Positions 1 through 8,672 of a DNA stretch of 64,000 bases are shown piece after piece. The stretch covers positions 26,432-90,431 of the forward strand of contig DATFFH010000002.1 in assembly GCA_035250245.1 (NCBI GenBank), read 5' to 3'. The position numbers were made by a program, and so were the translations under genes. Numbering within the stretch: position 1 is the stretch's first letter; the number at the start of each line of letters is the position of its first letter. This DNA comes from Luteimonas_C sp035250245 (GTDB lineage: Bacteria; Pseudomonadota; Gammaproteobacteria; Xanthomonadales; Xanthomonadaceae). The notes beneath the pieces were generated by a model. It searched no databases. It was not told the origin of the DNA and saw nothing but the letters and a program-made list of their open reading frames with translations.

Positions 1-1477
1 CGCTGCGGGTGACTTCGAAACCCAGTTCGGCCAAGGTCGCGGTTTCGCGCTCGGCCACGTCGGCCTCGCGTTCGGACACCGCCACCGACTGCGGCACCAA
101 CAGCGGCTGCGTGGTCAGGCCGGCACCGTCGTGCGCGGACTTGAGCTTTTCGTAGCCGATCCGCTCGTGCGCGGCGTGCATGTCGACCACGATCAGCCCG
201 TCGGCGGTTTCGCTGAGGATGAAGATGCCGTGCAACTGGGCGATGGCGTAGCCCAGCGGCGGCGCTTCGCCGTCGTTGGCCTGCGGCAGCGGTTCGAACG
301 CCGCGAGCGGTGCGGTTGCGGCGGGCTGGCCGTACAGCGATGCGTAAGCGGCTCGCGCCTCCGCGACCTGATGCATCGGCAACGCCGCCTGCGAGTTCCG
401 CCAGAACGCTGCGGGAGGAGTTCCGGCCCCGATCTGCATCGCCGCGGCCTGCGTCGGGACTGAAGCCCCTCCCGCAAGACCGGCCCGCGTTTCGGCCAAA
501 GCATCGCTCAAAGTGCGATAGACGAAATCGTGGATCAGCCGCGCATCGCGGAAGCGCACCTCGTGCTTGGCCGGATGCACGTTCACGTCGACCCGGCGCG
601 GATCCAGCTCCAGGAACAACACGTAAGCGGGCTGGCGGCCATGGAACAGCACGTCCGAGTACGCCTGCTTGACCGCATGCGCGACGCTGCGGTCGCGCAC
701 CGAGCGGCCGTTCACGTACAGGTATTGCTGGTCGGCGCTGGCGCGCGAATAGGCGGGCTGCGCGATCCAGCCGTGCAAGGCTAAACCGGCGGCCGCATGC
801 TCGATCCGCAACGCATGCTTGGTGAATTCGTCGCCCAGGGTTTCAGCGATGCGCGCGGCCGTCTCCGCGCCGGCGTCGCCGCGGTAGCGGCGCGAAGCCT
901 TGCCGTTGTGCGAAAGCCGCAATTCCACGTCCGGCCGCGCCAGCGCCAGAGTGCGCAGCCATTCTTCGATGTGGCCCAGCTCGGTGCGTTCGGCGCGCAG
1001 AAATTTGCGCCGCGCCGGCACGTTGTAGAACAGGTCGCGCACCTCGACCGTGGTGCCTTGCGGATGCGCTTTCGGCGCGACGTCGCCGAGCTTGCCGCCG
1101 TCCACCGGCAACACGGCGCCGTGTTCTTCGCCGGCGCGTCGCGACGTCAGCGCGAAACGGCTGACCGAAGCGATGGACGGCAAAGCCTCGCCACGGAAAC
1201 CGAGCGTGGTCACGCCTTCCAAATCGTCGAGCGAAGTGATCTTGCTGGTGGCATGGCGGGCGACCGCCAGCGGCAATTCTTCCGGTGCGATGCCGCCACC
1301 GTCGTCGCGGATCCGGATCAGCCGCACGCCGCCCTCTTCCAGATCGATGTCGATACGGGTGGCGCCGGCGTCCAGCGCGTTCTCGACCAATTCCTTGACG
1401 ACCGACGCGGGGCGCTCCACCACTTCGCCGGCGGCGATCTGATTGACGAGGGTATCGGGGAGCGGGCGGATCGGCAC
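1..1477 (-). CDS. mutL: DNA mismatch repair protein MutL (C-terminus outside window)
   Basis: Mismatch-repair ATPase that couples MutS recognition to downstream incision. The N-terminal GHKL ATPase motifs are readable on the minus strand: ELVENALDAGA near residues 29-39, a DGGGI motif near 60 and GFRGEAL near 95. The transducer domain follows, with a NVHPAKHEVRF segment. A linker and the start of the C-terminal dimerization domain reach the window edge at about residue 492, so the gene is partial only because of the window. The start is a GTG at 1477-1475 giving MPIRPLPDTLVNQIAAGEVV, the usual MutL N-terminus; no ATG lies just upstream in frame. The amidase gene lies directly upstream on the same strand, as the amiC-mutL order in many gammaproteobacteria, but a REP pair separates them here. 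Confidence 0.95.
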   Translation of the reverse strand, partial: MPIRPLPDTLVNQIAAGEVVERPASVVKELVENALDAGATRIDIDLEEGGVRLIRIRDDGGGIAPEELPLAVARHATSKITSLDDLEGVTTLGFRGEALPSIASVSRFALTSRRAGEEHGAVLPVDGGKLGDVAPKAHPQGTTVEVRDLFYNVPARRKFLRAERTELGHIEEWLRTLALARPDVELRLSHNGKASRRYRGDAGAETAARIAETLGDEFTKHALRIEHAAAGLALHGWIAQPAYSRASADQQYLYVNGRSVRDRSVAHAVKQAYSDVLFHGRQPAYVLFLELDPRRVDVNVHPAKHEVRFRDARLIHDFVYRTLSDALAETRAGLAGGASVPTQAAAMQIGAGTPPAAFWRNSQAALPMHQVAEARAAYASLYGQPAATAPLAAFEPLPQANDGEAPPLGYAIAQLHGIFILSETADGLIVVDMHAAHERIGYEKLKSAHDGAGLTTQPLLVPQSVAVSEREADVAERETATLAELGFEVTRS

Positions 1478-1569
1478 TGAAGGTGGCCGCGCCGTTGGCG
1501 GCGGGGCTAACGAGGATCAGCCTTGATGATAGCCGGTCGCCCGGCCCTTCGCCGGACCGGCATTCCGCT

Positions 1570-1656
1570 TTTGTAGGAGCGGCTTTAGCCGCGAGCTTTT
1601 CACTCATCGCCGCGGCGTAGGGAAGAGCTCGCGGCTAAAGCCGCTCCTACAAAAAG
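1570..1656. repeat. REP pair, family A (GTAG-headed, inverted)
   Basis: Two head-to-head copies of a unit beginning GTAGGAGCGGCTTTAGCCGC, with a small internal GCGGCT/AGCCGC stem, are separated by about 20 bases. Near-identical pairs occur at 10541, 54575 and 57865. The GTAG tetranucleotide before a hairpin is the hallmark of REP elements moved by RAYT transposases (for example SMAG elements in Stenotrophomonas). The pair lies between mutL and the amidase gene. Confidence 0.9.
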
Positions 1657-1666
1657 CGGCTACGTC

Positions 1667-3190
1667 TCAGGGGCTGCCGCCGCCGACCGCGGCACCGCCT
1701 CCGGACGAAGCCGCCGCCGCACGCGCGGCGTACAAAGTGCCCGGCGGCGGCTGGCGGGTGAAATAAGCGTTGATGCCGTCCAGCACCGCGCCGGCGACCT
1801 TGCGCTGGTAGGACGGATCGGTGAGCCGGCGCTCTTCTTCCGGATTGGAGATGTAGGCCGTTTCGACCAGCATCGCCGGCATGTCGGACGTGCGCAGCAC
1901 GGCGAAGTTGGCGCGCTCGACGCGGCGCGCGCTGCCTACCCGGCCCAGGCTGTCGAGCACGTGCCCGGCCGCGTCTTCGGACGCCTTCATGTGTCCGCTC
2001 TGGGTGAGATCGAGCAGCACCGACGCGAGCATGTTGTTCCGGCTCACCGGCACGCCGCCGATCAGATCGGAAGCGTTTTCCTTGTCCGCCAACCAGCGCG
2101 CGCGCTGCGACGAAGCGCCTTTCAGCGACAGCACGTACACCGACGCGCCGGACGCGCTGCGGTTCTCGGCGGCGTCGGCGTGGATCGAGACGAAAATGTC
2201 GGCCTTTTGCGTGCGCGCCATTTGCGCGCGGCGGTTCAAGGGAATGTAGACGTCGCTGTCGCGGGTCATGTAAGCCTTCAAACCGGGCGTGGCGTTGATC
2301 TGGCGCGCCAGTTCGCGGCCGATCGCCAGGGTCACGTCCTTCTCGCGCTTGCCGTTCATGCCGATCGCGCCCGGGTCTTGGCCGCCGTGGCCGGGATCGA
2401 TCGCGACGATCAACGGCCGCATGCCGCGGCCGCGCATCACCTGCTGCAAAGTCTTGCCGGTCGCCGGGCCAGCCGCGGGTTGCTGTTGTTGCTGCGGCGC
2501 AGTCATCGCGTCCAAGGGCGAAGCGCCGTTCGCCGGAGCCGGAACGCCGGTGGCGATGCGGGTCGGCACGCCGGTGGCGACCGTGGTGGGAACCGAAGGC
2601 GGCGGCGCGGATGCCGTCGAGAGCGGCGCGGACGGCTGCGCCGACGGCAATTCGGCGATCAAACGCGCGGTGGCCGCATTCGAAGCGGCGGCGGGATCGA
2701 CTTCCGGCTGCGCGGGAGTCGCGGCGGCAGCCGCGGGCTGTGCGTCGCCGTCGTCATTCTTAGCCACTGCCGCCGCAGGCTCACCTTCGTCGCCCGGCCA
2801 TTCCAGGACCAGGCGATTGCCCTTGCCGGCGGGTTCCATGCGCGGCTTCAACGCCACGACCGGTGCGGCCAAGTCGAACACGATGCGGGTAGTGCCAGGC
2901 TGCGGATGTCCGGTGCGCACGGCTTTGACGATGCCGACCGCAGCGGGCAAACGGAAGCCGCGGGCCAGACCCGAGCCGGTCAGATCCAGGACCAGGCGAT
3001 CGGGGCCGGACAAGGAGATCAGCTTGTAATCGGCCTGGCCGTCGAGCTCGACCTCGGCGCGAGTTCCGGTGGCACCGGAATCTAAGCGTAACCCCTTGAT
3101 TTCACTGGCGTGGGCCAGGTTCCAACACAACGCGGCCAGCAAGGCGGCGCCGAGTAGGACCTGCTGCAAGGTGATTCCCCTGACCCTCAT
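1667..3190 (-). CDS. amiC: N-acetylmuramoyl-L-alanine amidase, AmiC type (AMIN + Amidase_3)
   Basis: Zinc amidase that removes stem peptides from peptidoglycan during daughter-cell separation. The 507-residue protein has an N-terminal hydrophobic export signal (about 1-28), an AMIN domain (about 30-125) for septal targeting, a long Ala/Pro/Thr linker to about 250, and an Amidase_3 domain from about 260. Zinc ligands and the catalytic Glu are visible in DPGHGGQDPG, KREKDVTLA, VSIHAD and MLVETAYISN. The AMIN domain favours AmiC (or AmiB) over AmiA. The tail is Ala/Gly-rich. The gene lies between tsaE and mutL, the usual neighbourhood for this family. Confidence 0.9.
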   Translation of the reverse strand: MRVRGITLQQVLLGAALLAALCWNLAHASEIKGLRLDSGATGTRAEVELDGQADYKLISLSGPDRLVLDLTGSGLARGFRLPAAVGIVKAVRTGHPQPGTTRIVFDLAAPVVALKPRMEPAGKGNRLVLEWPGDEGEPAAAVAKNDDGDAQPAAAAATPAQPEVDPAAASNAATARLIAELPSAQPSAPLSTASAPPPSVPTTVATGVPTRIATGVPAPANGASPLDAMTAPQQQQQPAAGPATGKTLQQVMRGRGMRPLIVAIDPGHGGQDPGAIGMNGKREKDVTLAIGRELARQINATPGLKAYMTRDSDVYIPLNRRAQMARTQKADIFVSIHADAAENRSASGASVYVLSLKGASSQRARWLADKENASDLIGGVPVSRNNMLASVLLDLTQSGHMKASEDAAGHVLDSLGRVGSARRVERANFAVLRTSDMPAMLVETAYISNPEEERRLTDPSYQRKVAGAVLDGINAYFTRQPPPGTLYAARAAAASSGGGAAVGGGSP

Positions 3191-3268
3191 AGGCGCGATT
3201 CAAGCACCAAGCGCGCACGAATGCAATAGGATTTCCCTTACAAATCCGGCACCTGGGTTACCTTCCTG

Positions 3269-3751
3269 TCAGCTTGCGGCAACTATCGACCGCAACTCGG
3301 CCATAAACGCGAGACCTTCCAGCCAGCGGCCGCCGATTTCGGTCTCAGCCACTAAGGAGACGTTACGCCCCGTCTGGGCGACTTCCAGGTCCACCCGTAA
3401 GTCGGCTTGGGGCAATGCGCCGACGCCCCTTTCGGGCCATTCGATCAGCCAAAGTCCGATATCGGCGCCATCCAGGCCCAGGAATTCCAATTCGCCCGCA
3501 TCGGCGATGCGGTACAGATCCAGATGCAGCGCTTCGCGTCCATCCGCCAACGGGTAGCGTTCGACCAGCGTGTAGGTCGGGCTGCGAATCGCGCCTTCCA
3601 CGCCTAAACCGCGCAGCATCGCTCGCGCCAATGTCGACTTGCCGGCGCCCAGGTCGCCGTGCAGATGCACGACGGCGTCGCCCGGTCGCGTCGCCGCCAA
3701 TGCGCGGCCCAGCATTTCCGTCGCTTCGGCATCGGCCAAAAAAAGTCGCAT
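3269..3751 (-). CDS. tsaE: tRNA threonylcarbamoyladenosine biosynthesis ATPase TsaE
   Basis: ATPase of the TsaB-TsaD-TsaE complex that makes t6A37 in tRNAs reading ANN codons. The Walker A GDLGAGKST lies at residues 32-40, followed by the family segments RSPTYTLVERY and LDLYRI and by LIEWPERG. The 160-residue length is normal. I chose ATG at 3751 (MRLFLADAEATE) because it matches the family N-terminus; a TTG at 3769, overlapping the nnr stop, is possible and would add six residues. The tight spacing with nnr suggests one transcript. Confidence 0.93.
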   Translation of the reverse strand: MRLFLADAEATEMLGRALAATRPGDAVVHLHGDLGAGKSTLARAMLRGLGVEGAIRSPTYTLVERYPLADGREALHLDLYRIADAGELEFLGLDGADIGLWLIEWPERGVGALPQADLRVDLEVAQTGRNVSLVAETEIGGRWLEGLAFMAELRSIVAAS

Positions 3752-3765
3752 CGCATCGCGCTCGA

Positions 3766-5238
3766 TCAAGGATTGGCCAGCTTACGCAAATGCGGGAACA
3801 GATCGGAGGCCAGCAGGCCGCGTTCGCCGTCGCGCGCCGCTTCGTCACCGGCGGCGGCGTGCAGCAGCGCACCGCAAACCGCCGCGTCGAAAGCCGACAG
3901 GCCTTGCGCCAGCAGCGCAGCGATCGCGCCCGTCAGCACATCGCCCATGCCGCCCGAAGCCATGCCGGGATTGCCCGCGCCGATAACATGCGTCGTCTGT
4001 CCCGATGCGGCAACGAGACTGCCCGCGCCTTTGAGTACGACCGCGCAACCGAATTTTTCCGCCAGCGATTCCGCGGCGGCGAAGCGGTCCTGCTGCACCG
4101 CTTGCGTCGAAGTACCGAGCAGGCGCGCGGCTTCGCCCGGATGCGGCGTGAGCACCGCATGCGGCACGGGACGCGGCGCTGATGCGAGCAGATTCAAGGC
4201 GTCGGCATCGACGACGCAAGGTTTCGCTTCATCGATAACGGCTTCGTACATGCCCCTGCCCCACGCTTCCGTTCCCAGGCCCGGACCGAGCGCGATGACG
4301 TTGGCGCGTTCGGATAGGGCTTGCAGTTCTTCCGCGGAAGCGACGCCGCGCGCCATGGCTTCGGGCCGGCGCGTGCGCAGCGCGTCCGCATGCGCGGCGC
4401 GCGTTGCCACGCTCACCAGCCCCGCGCCGCAGCGCAGCGCCGCTTCGGCGCACAGCGCGATCGCGCCGCCCATGCCTTCGTCGCCGCCGATGCACAACAC
4501 GTGGCCGTGGCGGCCTTTGTGGCTATTGCGCGAACGCGGCGGCAGCCAATGCTTCAGATCGGTTCGTGAGACCAGGCGCGCGCGAGGTTGCGTGCCGGCG
4601 AAAGCGCGCGCATCGACGTCCAGGTCGTCGACGTCGATCGCACCGGCCAGGTCCAACGCCGCGCCGGTATACAAACCCGCATGCGCGGCGATGAACTGCA
4701 AAGTGCGCGAGGCGACGACGGCCGCGCCCGGCGCGCTGCCGCGATCGGCGTCCGCACCGCTCGGCGCATCCAGCGCGAACACCGGCGCGCCATGCCGCCT
4801 TACCGCTTCGATTAAGGCCGACGCGCCCGCATCCGGCGCGCGCGACAAGCCGATGCCGAACATCGCATCGATGATCAGATCGCAGGCGGGCAAAGCACGG
4901 CCGGCCACGGCGGTCTGCCCGCCCGCGCCCGCGAACTCGTCGCTCGCCCGCCGGCACAGCGCGCTGCGCGGCGCGTGCGTTTCCAAGTGCAGCACGCGCA
5001 CGTCGCGGCCTGACAGCAGCGCGTGCCGGGCCAGCACGTAACCGTCGCCGCCGTTGTTGCCGGGCCCGCAGACCACCAGAATCCGCTGCGCCTGCGGCCA
5101 ATGCTCCAGCAGATAGCGCCAGGCGGCCTCGCCGGCGCGGCGCATCAGGCCGAAGCCGTCGCCGCGCTGCGCGGCGATCGCCTGCGTTTCCGCCTGGCGC
5201 AATGCGTCGATCCCGTAGAGCGCGAGGCCGTAGTTCAT
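3766..5238 (-). CDS. nnr: Bifunctional NAD(P)H-hydrate epimerase/dehydratase
   Basis: Repairs damaged nicotinamide cofactors: the N-terminal half epimerizes R-NAD(P)HX, and the C-terminal half dehydrates S-NAD(P)HX using ADP or ATP. The 490-residue protein shows the epimerase signature CGPGNNGGDGYV (about 57-68), a KGRHGHVLCIGG segment at the start of the dehydratase half, LTPHPGEAARLLG, and the dehydratase signature GNPGMASGGMGD at 422-433. The ATG at 5238 has almost no room for a leader before the divergent queG start. It runs into tsaE, a common pairing. Confidence 0.93.
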   Translation of the reverse strand: MNYGLALYGIDALRQAETQAIAAQRGDGFGLMRRAGEAAWRYLLEHWPQAQRILVVCGPGNNGGDGYVLARHALLSGRDVRVLHLETHAPRSALCRRASDEFAGAGGQTAVAGRALPACDLIIDAMFGIGLSRAPDAGASALIEAVRRHGAPVFALDAPSGADADRGSAPGAAVVASRTLQFIAAHAGLYTGAALDLAGAIDVDDLDVDARAFAGTQPRARLVSRTDLKHWLPPRSRNSHKGRHGHVLCIGGDEGMGGAIALCAEAALRCGAGLVSVATRAAHADALRTRRPEAMARGVASAEELQALSERANVIALGPGLGTEAWGRGMYEAVIDEAKPCVVDADALNLLASAPRPVPHAVLTPHPGEAARLLGTSTQAVQQDRFAAAESLAEKFGCAVVLKGAGSLVAASGQTTHVIGAGNPGMASGGMGDVLTGAIAALLAQGLSAFDAAVCGALLHAAAGDEAARDGERGLLASDLFPHLRKLANP

Positions 5239-5261
5239 GCCCGGATTCTATACTTGGCGCC
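5239..5261. promoter_or_regulatory. Compact divergent promoter between nnr and queG
   Basis: Only 23 bases separate the two start codons. TATACT (5249-5254) is a good -10 hexamer for queG, placing transcription start at or very near GTG 5262. On the other strand TAGAAT in the same bases would start transcription near ATG 5238. Neither start has room for a Shine-Dalgarno sequence, so both mRNAs may be leaderless. No -35 boxes are claimed. Confidence 0.5.
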
Positions 5262-6329
5262 GTGCATACCGTGGCTGCCAAACCCGATTACGCCCAGCTC
5301 GCGCAGCGCATCAAGCGCTTGTCGCGCGAACTGGGCTTCCAGCGTTGCGGGATAAGCGACATCGACCTGGGCAGCGACGAAGCCTATCTGCGCGAATGGC
5401 TGGCGCAGGGCCTGTACGGCTCCATGGATTGGATGGCGCGGCACGGCGACAAACGCTCGCGCCCGGACGAATTGATCCCCGGCACCTTGCGCGTGGTGTC
5501 GGTGGGCCTGGACTACGGTGGCGACGACGAAGCGGCCTGGCGCAACCTGGCCGAAGGCGAGCGCGCCTACGTCGCACGTTATGCCTTGGGCCGCGATTAC
5601 CACAAGCTGATGCGCAACCGCTTGCAGGCCTTGGCCGAACGCATCGCCGAAGAAATCGGTCCGTTCGGCCACCGCGTATTCGTCGATTCGGCGCCGGTTC
5701 TGGAACGCGCCTTGGCGCGCAACGCCGGGCTCGGCTGGATCGGCAAAAACACTTGCTTGATCGACAAGGACGGCGGCTCCTGGTTCTTCCTCGGCGAAAT
5801 CTATGTGGACCTGCCGCTGCCCGTCGACGAAGCGGCGACCGCGCATTGCGGCACGTGCGTGCGCTGCATCGACGTTTGCCCGACCCAGGCCATCGTCGCC
5901 CCGCACCGGCTCGACGCGCGGCGCTGCATCGCCTACCTCACCATCGAGCACGAAGGCTCGATCCCGGAAGAATTGCGCGCGCCGATCGGCAACCGCATTT
6001 TCGGCTGCGACGATTGCCAGCTGATCTGCCCCTGGAACAAATTCGCCAAACGCACCGACGAGCCGGATTTCCGTGCCCGCAACGACCTGGACAAGGCGAC
6101 GCTGGCGCAGCTGTTCGCATGGGACGAGGATGAGTTCCTGCGCCGCACCGAAGGCTCGGCGATCCGCCGCAGCGGGCACGAGCGCTGGCTACGCAATATC
6201 GCAGTGGCGTTGGGCAACGCGCCGACCACGCCGGAAACCGTGGCGGCGTTGCGCTCGCGCATCGACCATCCCTCGCCCGTCGTGCGCGAACATGTCGTCT
6301 GGGCGCTTTCGAGGCACGACGTTCCGTAG
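5262..6329 (+). CDS. queG: Epoxyqueuosine reductase QueG
   Basis: Cobalamin- and iron-sulfur-dependent enzyme that reduces epoxyqueuosine to queuosine in tRNA. From GTG 5262 the protein has 355 residues. Two 4Fe-4S motifs are clear: CGTCVRCIDVCPTQAI (CxxCxxCxxxCP) and CDDCQLICPWN. The segment GLGWIGKNTCLI lies before them, and the C-terminus (HPSPVVREHVVWAL) looks HEAT-like, as in QueG. The start is GTG 5262 or GTG 5271; both lie right behind the -10 candidate. QueG next to tsaE/nnr is a familiar arrangement. Confidence 0.93.
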   Translation: MHTVAAKPDYAQLAQRIKRLSRELGFQRCGISDIDLGSDEAYLREWLAQGLYGSMDWMARHGDKRSRPDELIPGTLRVVSVGLDYGGDDEAAWRNLAEGERAYVARYALGRDYHKLMRNRLQALAERIAEEIGPFGHRVFVDSAPVLERALARNAGLGWIGKNTCLIDKDGGSWFFLGEIYVDLPLPVDEAATAHCGTCVRCIDVCPTQAIVAPHRLDARRCIAYLTIEHEGSIPEELRAPIGNRIFGCDDCQLICPWNKFAKRTDEPDFRARNDLDKATLAQLFAWDEDEFLRRTEGSAIRRSGHERWLRNIAVALGNAPTTPETVAALRSRIDHPSPVVREHVVWALSRHDVP

Positions 6330-6413
6330 AGTCGAGCCTTGCTCGACTGCTTTTCGGCACGGATGAAGCATCGGCCCGGAAAGAAAAAGCAGTCGAGCAA
6401 GGCTCGACTCTAC
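6326..6413. repeat. REP pair, family B (GTAG-headed, inverted)
   Basis: The half-site is GTAG followed by AGTCGAGC-CTT-GCTCGACT, and an inverted copy ends at 6413. The first four bases overlap the end of queG, and the pair sits between the convergent ends of queG and pgi. A second family B pair is at 25533-25618. Confidence 0.88.
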
Positions 6414-6419
6414 AAGAGC

Positions 6420-7925
6420 TCAGGTTCGCAATTGGGCGAGGATTTCGCGGGTTACGGGATCGTCCGCCTCCGCCTGCCCGTTCAATGCCGGCAACAGGCG
6501 GTTCGCCACCTGCTTGCCCAGTTCGACACCGAATTGATCGAAAGCGTTGATGCCCCACAACACCGACTGCACGTACACGCTGTGTTCGTACATCGCGATC
6601 AGCATGCCCAGCGAGTGCGGGGTCAGCGCATCCAGCAGGATCAGGGTGCTGGGCCGGTTGCCGGCGTAAGCGCGATGCGGATCTTCGCTGCGCGAGCCGT
6701 TGGCCAACGCTTCGGTCTGCGCCAATAGATTGGCCAGCAATGCTTTGCGGTTGTCGGCATAAGGATCGTCGCCGTGGGCCACGCCGACGAAATCCGCCGG
6801 CACGATCTGCGTACCCTGATGCAGCGCCTGGAAAAAGCTGTGCTGGGTGTCGGTGCCCGCGCCGCCCCACCACACCGGCACGGTTTGCTCGGCCAGCGGC
6901 GCGCCGTCCAGGCGCGCGCTCTTGCCCAGGCTTTCCATCACCAATTGCTGCAGATAGTTCGGCAACAGTTTCAGGCGTTCGTCGTAAGGCAGCACCGCTT
7001 GCGTGGCGGCGCCGAGCGCGTTGCGGTTCCACACCGCAGTCAGCGCGTGCCAGACCGCGATGTTCTGTTTCGGCGGCGAAGACAGCGCATGCTTGTCCAT
7101 AGCGGCCGCACCGGAAAGCAAAGCCTCGAACGCGTCCATGCCGATCGCCAGCGCGATCGGGAACCCGACCGCCGACCACAGCGAATAACGGCCACCGACC
7201 CAATCCCACATCGGCAAAATTCGCTCAGGCGCGATGCCGAATTCGCCGGCGCGCCGCACGTTCGCGCTGACCGCGTACACGCGCTCGTCGTCGCCGAGCC
7301 AATCGCGCAGGATCCGGCCGTTGAGCAGGGTTTCCTGGGTGCCGAAGGTCTTGGAGATGAGGATCGCGGCGGTACGTGCCGGCTCCAACCCGGCCAATAC
7401 GCGCTGCGCTGCGCTGCCGTCGACGTTGGACAGGAAATGCACTCGAAAACGCCCCGGCGCGGGACCGGACAAGGCGTCGACGATCAGGCGCGGGCCCAGA
7501 TCGGAACCGCCGATGCCGACGCTGACGATGTCGGTGACGCCGGAGGCTTCCAAGCCTGCGATTAACTCGCGCATGCGTGCGCGCACGGACGCGGCTTGCG
7601 CGTGCGCATCGTGCGCGAGAGCGCTGCCGGACAGATCGCTGCGCAAGGCGGTATGCAGCGCGGCGCGGCCTTCGGTCGGATTCACCGGTTCGCCGGCGAA
7701 CAGACGTTTCAGCGCGGATTCGACGCCGGCTTCGTCGGCCAGCGCGAAGAGCGCGGCCAAGGCTTCGCGGTCGTAGCGCTGGCGGGCGAAATTGGCGTAC
7801 AGCGGCCCGGCGCGCAGCGCGAAATCGTGCGCGCGGGCCGGATCCTCGGCGATCAGTTGCGGCAGCGGCTTGGCCAGCGTGCGCAGGGCTTGCGCGCGGA
7901 GCTTCCCGAAATCGCCGCCGGCCAC
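6420..7925 (-). CDS. pgi: Glucose-6-phosphate isomerase
   Basis: Interconverts glucose-6-phosphate and fructose-6-phosphate in the cytoplasm. The 501-residue product shows family blocks SVGIGGSDLGPRLI, GGRYSLWSAVGFP, QQLVMESLGKS and, near the C-terminus, FDQFGVELGKQVANRLLP, which holds the catalytic lysine region. It is about 50 residues shorter than the E. coli enzyme, but all signature blocks are present. The start lies 3 bases after the panD stop, so pgi is probably the last gene of the panB-panC-panD run. Confidence 0.95.
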   Translation of the reverse strand: MAGGDFGKLRAQALRTLAKPLPQLIAEDPARAHDFALRAGPLYANFARQRYDREALAALFALADEAGVESALKRLFAGEPVNPTEGRAALHTALRSDLSGSALAHDAHAQAASVRARMRELIAGLEASGVTDIVSVGIGGSDLGPRLIVDALSGPAPGRFRVHFLSNVDGSAAQRVLAGLEPARTAAILISKTFGTQETLLNGRILRDWLGDDERVYAVSANVRRAGEFGIAPERILPMWDWVGGRYSLWSAVGFPIALAIGMDAFEALLSGAAAMDKHALSSPPKQNIAVWHALTAVWNRNALGAATQAVLPYDERLKLLPNYLQQLVMESLGKSARLDGAPLAEQTVPVWWGGAGTDTQHSFFQALHQGTQIVPADFVGVAHGDDPYADNRKALLANLLAQTEALANGSRSEDPHRAYAGNRPSTLILLDALTPHSLGMLIAMYEHSVYVQSVLWGINAFDQFGVELGKQVANRLLPALNGQAEADDPVTREILAQLRT

Positions 7926-7928
7926 GCC

Positions 7929-8309
7929 TCAGGCCGCCTGCGCGGGGATGGAGGTGTTGGTGTGCGTCAAGCGGTTGTCGCGGTCGACGTAGACCAAGGT
8001 CGGCTTGAACTTCGCCGCTTCGGCTTCGTCGCAAGCGCCGTAGGCGCAGATGATCACCAGGTCGCCCGGACGCGCCTTGTGCGCGGCGGCGCCGTTGACC
8101 GAGATCATGCCGCTGCCTTCCTCGCCGCGGATGGCGTAGGTGGCGAAGCGCTCGCCGTTGTTGATGTTGTAGATCTCCACGCGCTCGTATTCGCGGATGC
8201 CGGCGATGTCGAGCAGGCGCCCGTCGATGGCGCACGAGCCTTCGTAATGCAGCTCGGCGTGGGTGACGGTGGCGCGGTGGATCTTGGCTTTCAGCAGGGT
8301 CAGTTGCAT
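7929..8309 (-). CDS. panD: Aspartate 1-decarboxylase
   Basis: Makes beta-alanine from aspartate for pantothenate synthesis. The 126-residue proenzyme contains the self-cleavage site Gly24-Ser25 in HYEGSCAIDG, which yields the pyruvoyl group, and continues with the usual YNINNGERF and GAAAHKARPGDLVII blocks. The start MQLTLLKAKIHRA at 8309 matches the family. A long repeat region separates it from panC upstream. Confidence 0.95.
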   Translation of the reverse strand: MQLTLLKAKIHRATVTHAELHYEGSCAIDGRLLDIAGIREYERVEIYNINNGERFATYAIRGEEGSGMISVNGAAAHKARPGDLVIICAYGACDEAEAAKFKPTLVYVDRDNRLTHTNTSIPAQAA

Positions 8310-8419
8310 GGGATTTCGGCCGTGGTCGGCAGGGCGGGCAGCCCGATGGGCGGAGTATAGGGGCGAATTTCCGCACTGCAACAAAGCGTTTGCCCCGTAT
8401 TCAGGGGCAGGAGCCGCTT

Positions 8420-8645
8420 TGGTTGTTCGTCCCTCTCCTCTCGCGGGGTGAAGGGGCATTTGCTTGCGAAGCATCGCTTCGCGTGCCCCTGAACGCCCTC
8501 GCGCAAGCGAGGGCCGGGGCGCGGAGCGAGGGACAGGTGCGAAGCGCCAGGGAGAGGCCTGCCAGCACGAGCAAAGCACGCTTCGCTCCGCTCGCGCCCC
8601 CTCTCCTACCCTTCGGGCATCCTCTCCCTCGAGGGGAGAGGAAAA
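8420..8645. repeat. Composite intergenic repeat with inverted ends (panD-panC gap)
   Basis: The 363-base gap between panD and panC has no gene. Most of it is a mosaic of inverted segments: CCCTCTCCTCTCGCGGGG near 8431 faces CCTCGAGGGGAGAGG ending at 8641. Short internal palindromes include TGCTTGCGAAGCATCGCTTCG near 8461 and CCCTCGCGCAAGCGAGGGC near 8496. It resembles the dispersed CCCTCTCCC repeats at 13656 and 56563. Confidence 0.7.
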
Positions 8646-8672
8646 GCAAGGTTCGCTAGCTTTACAAGACGG

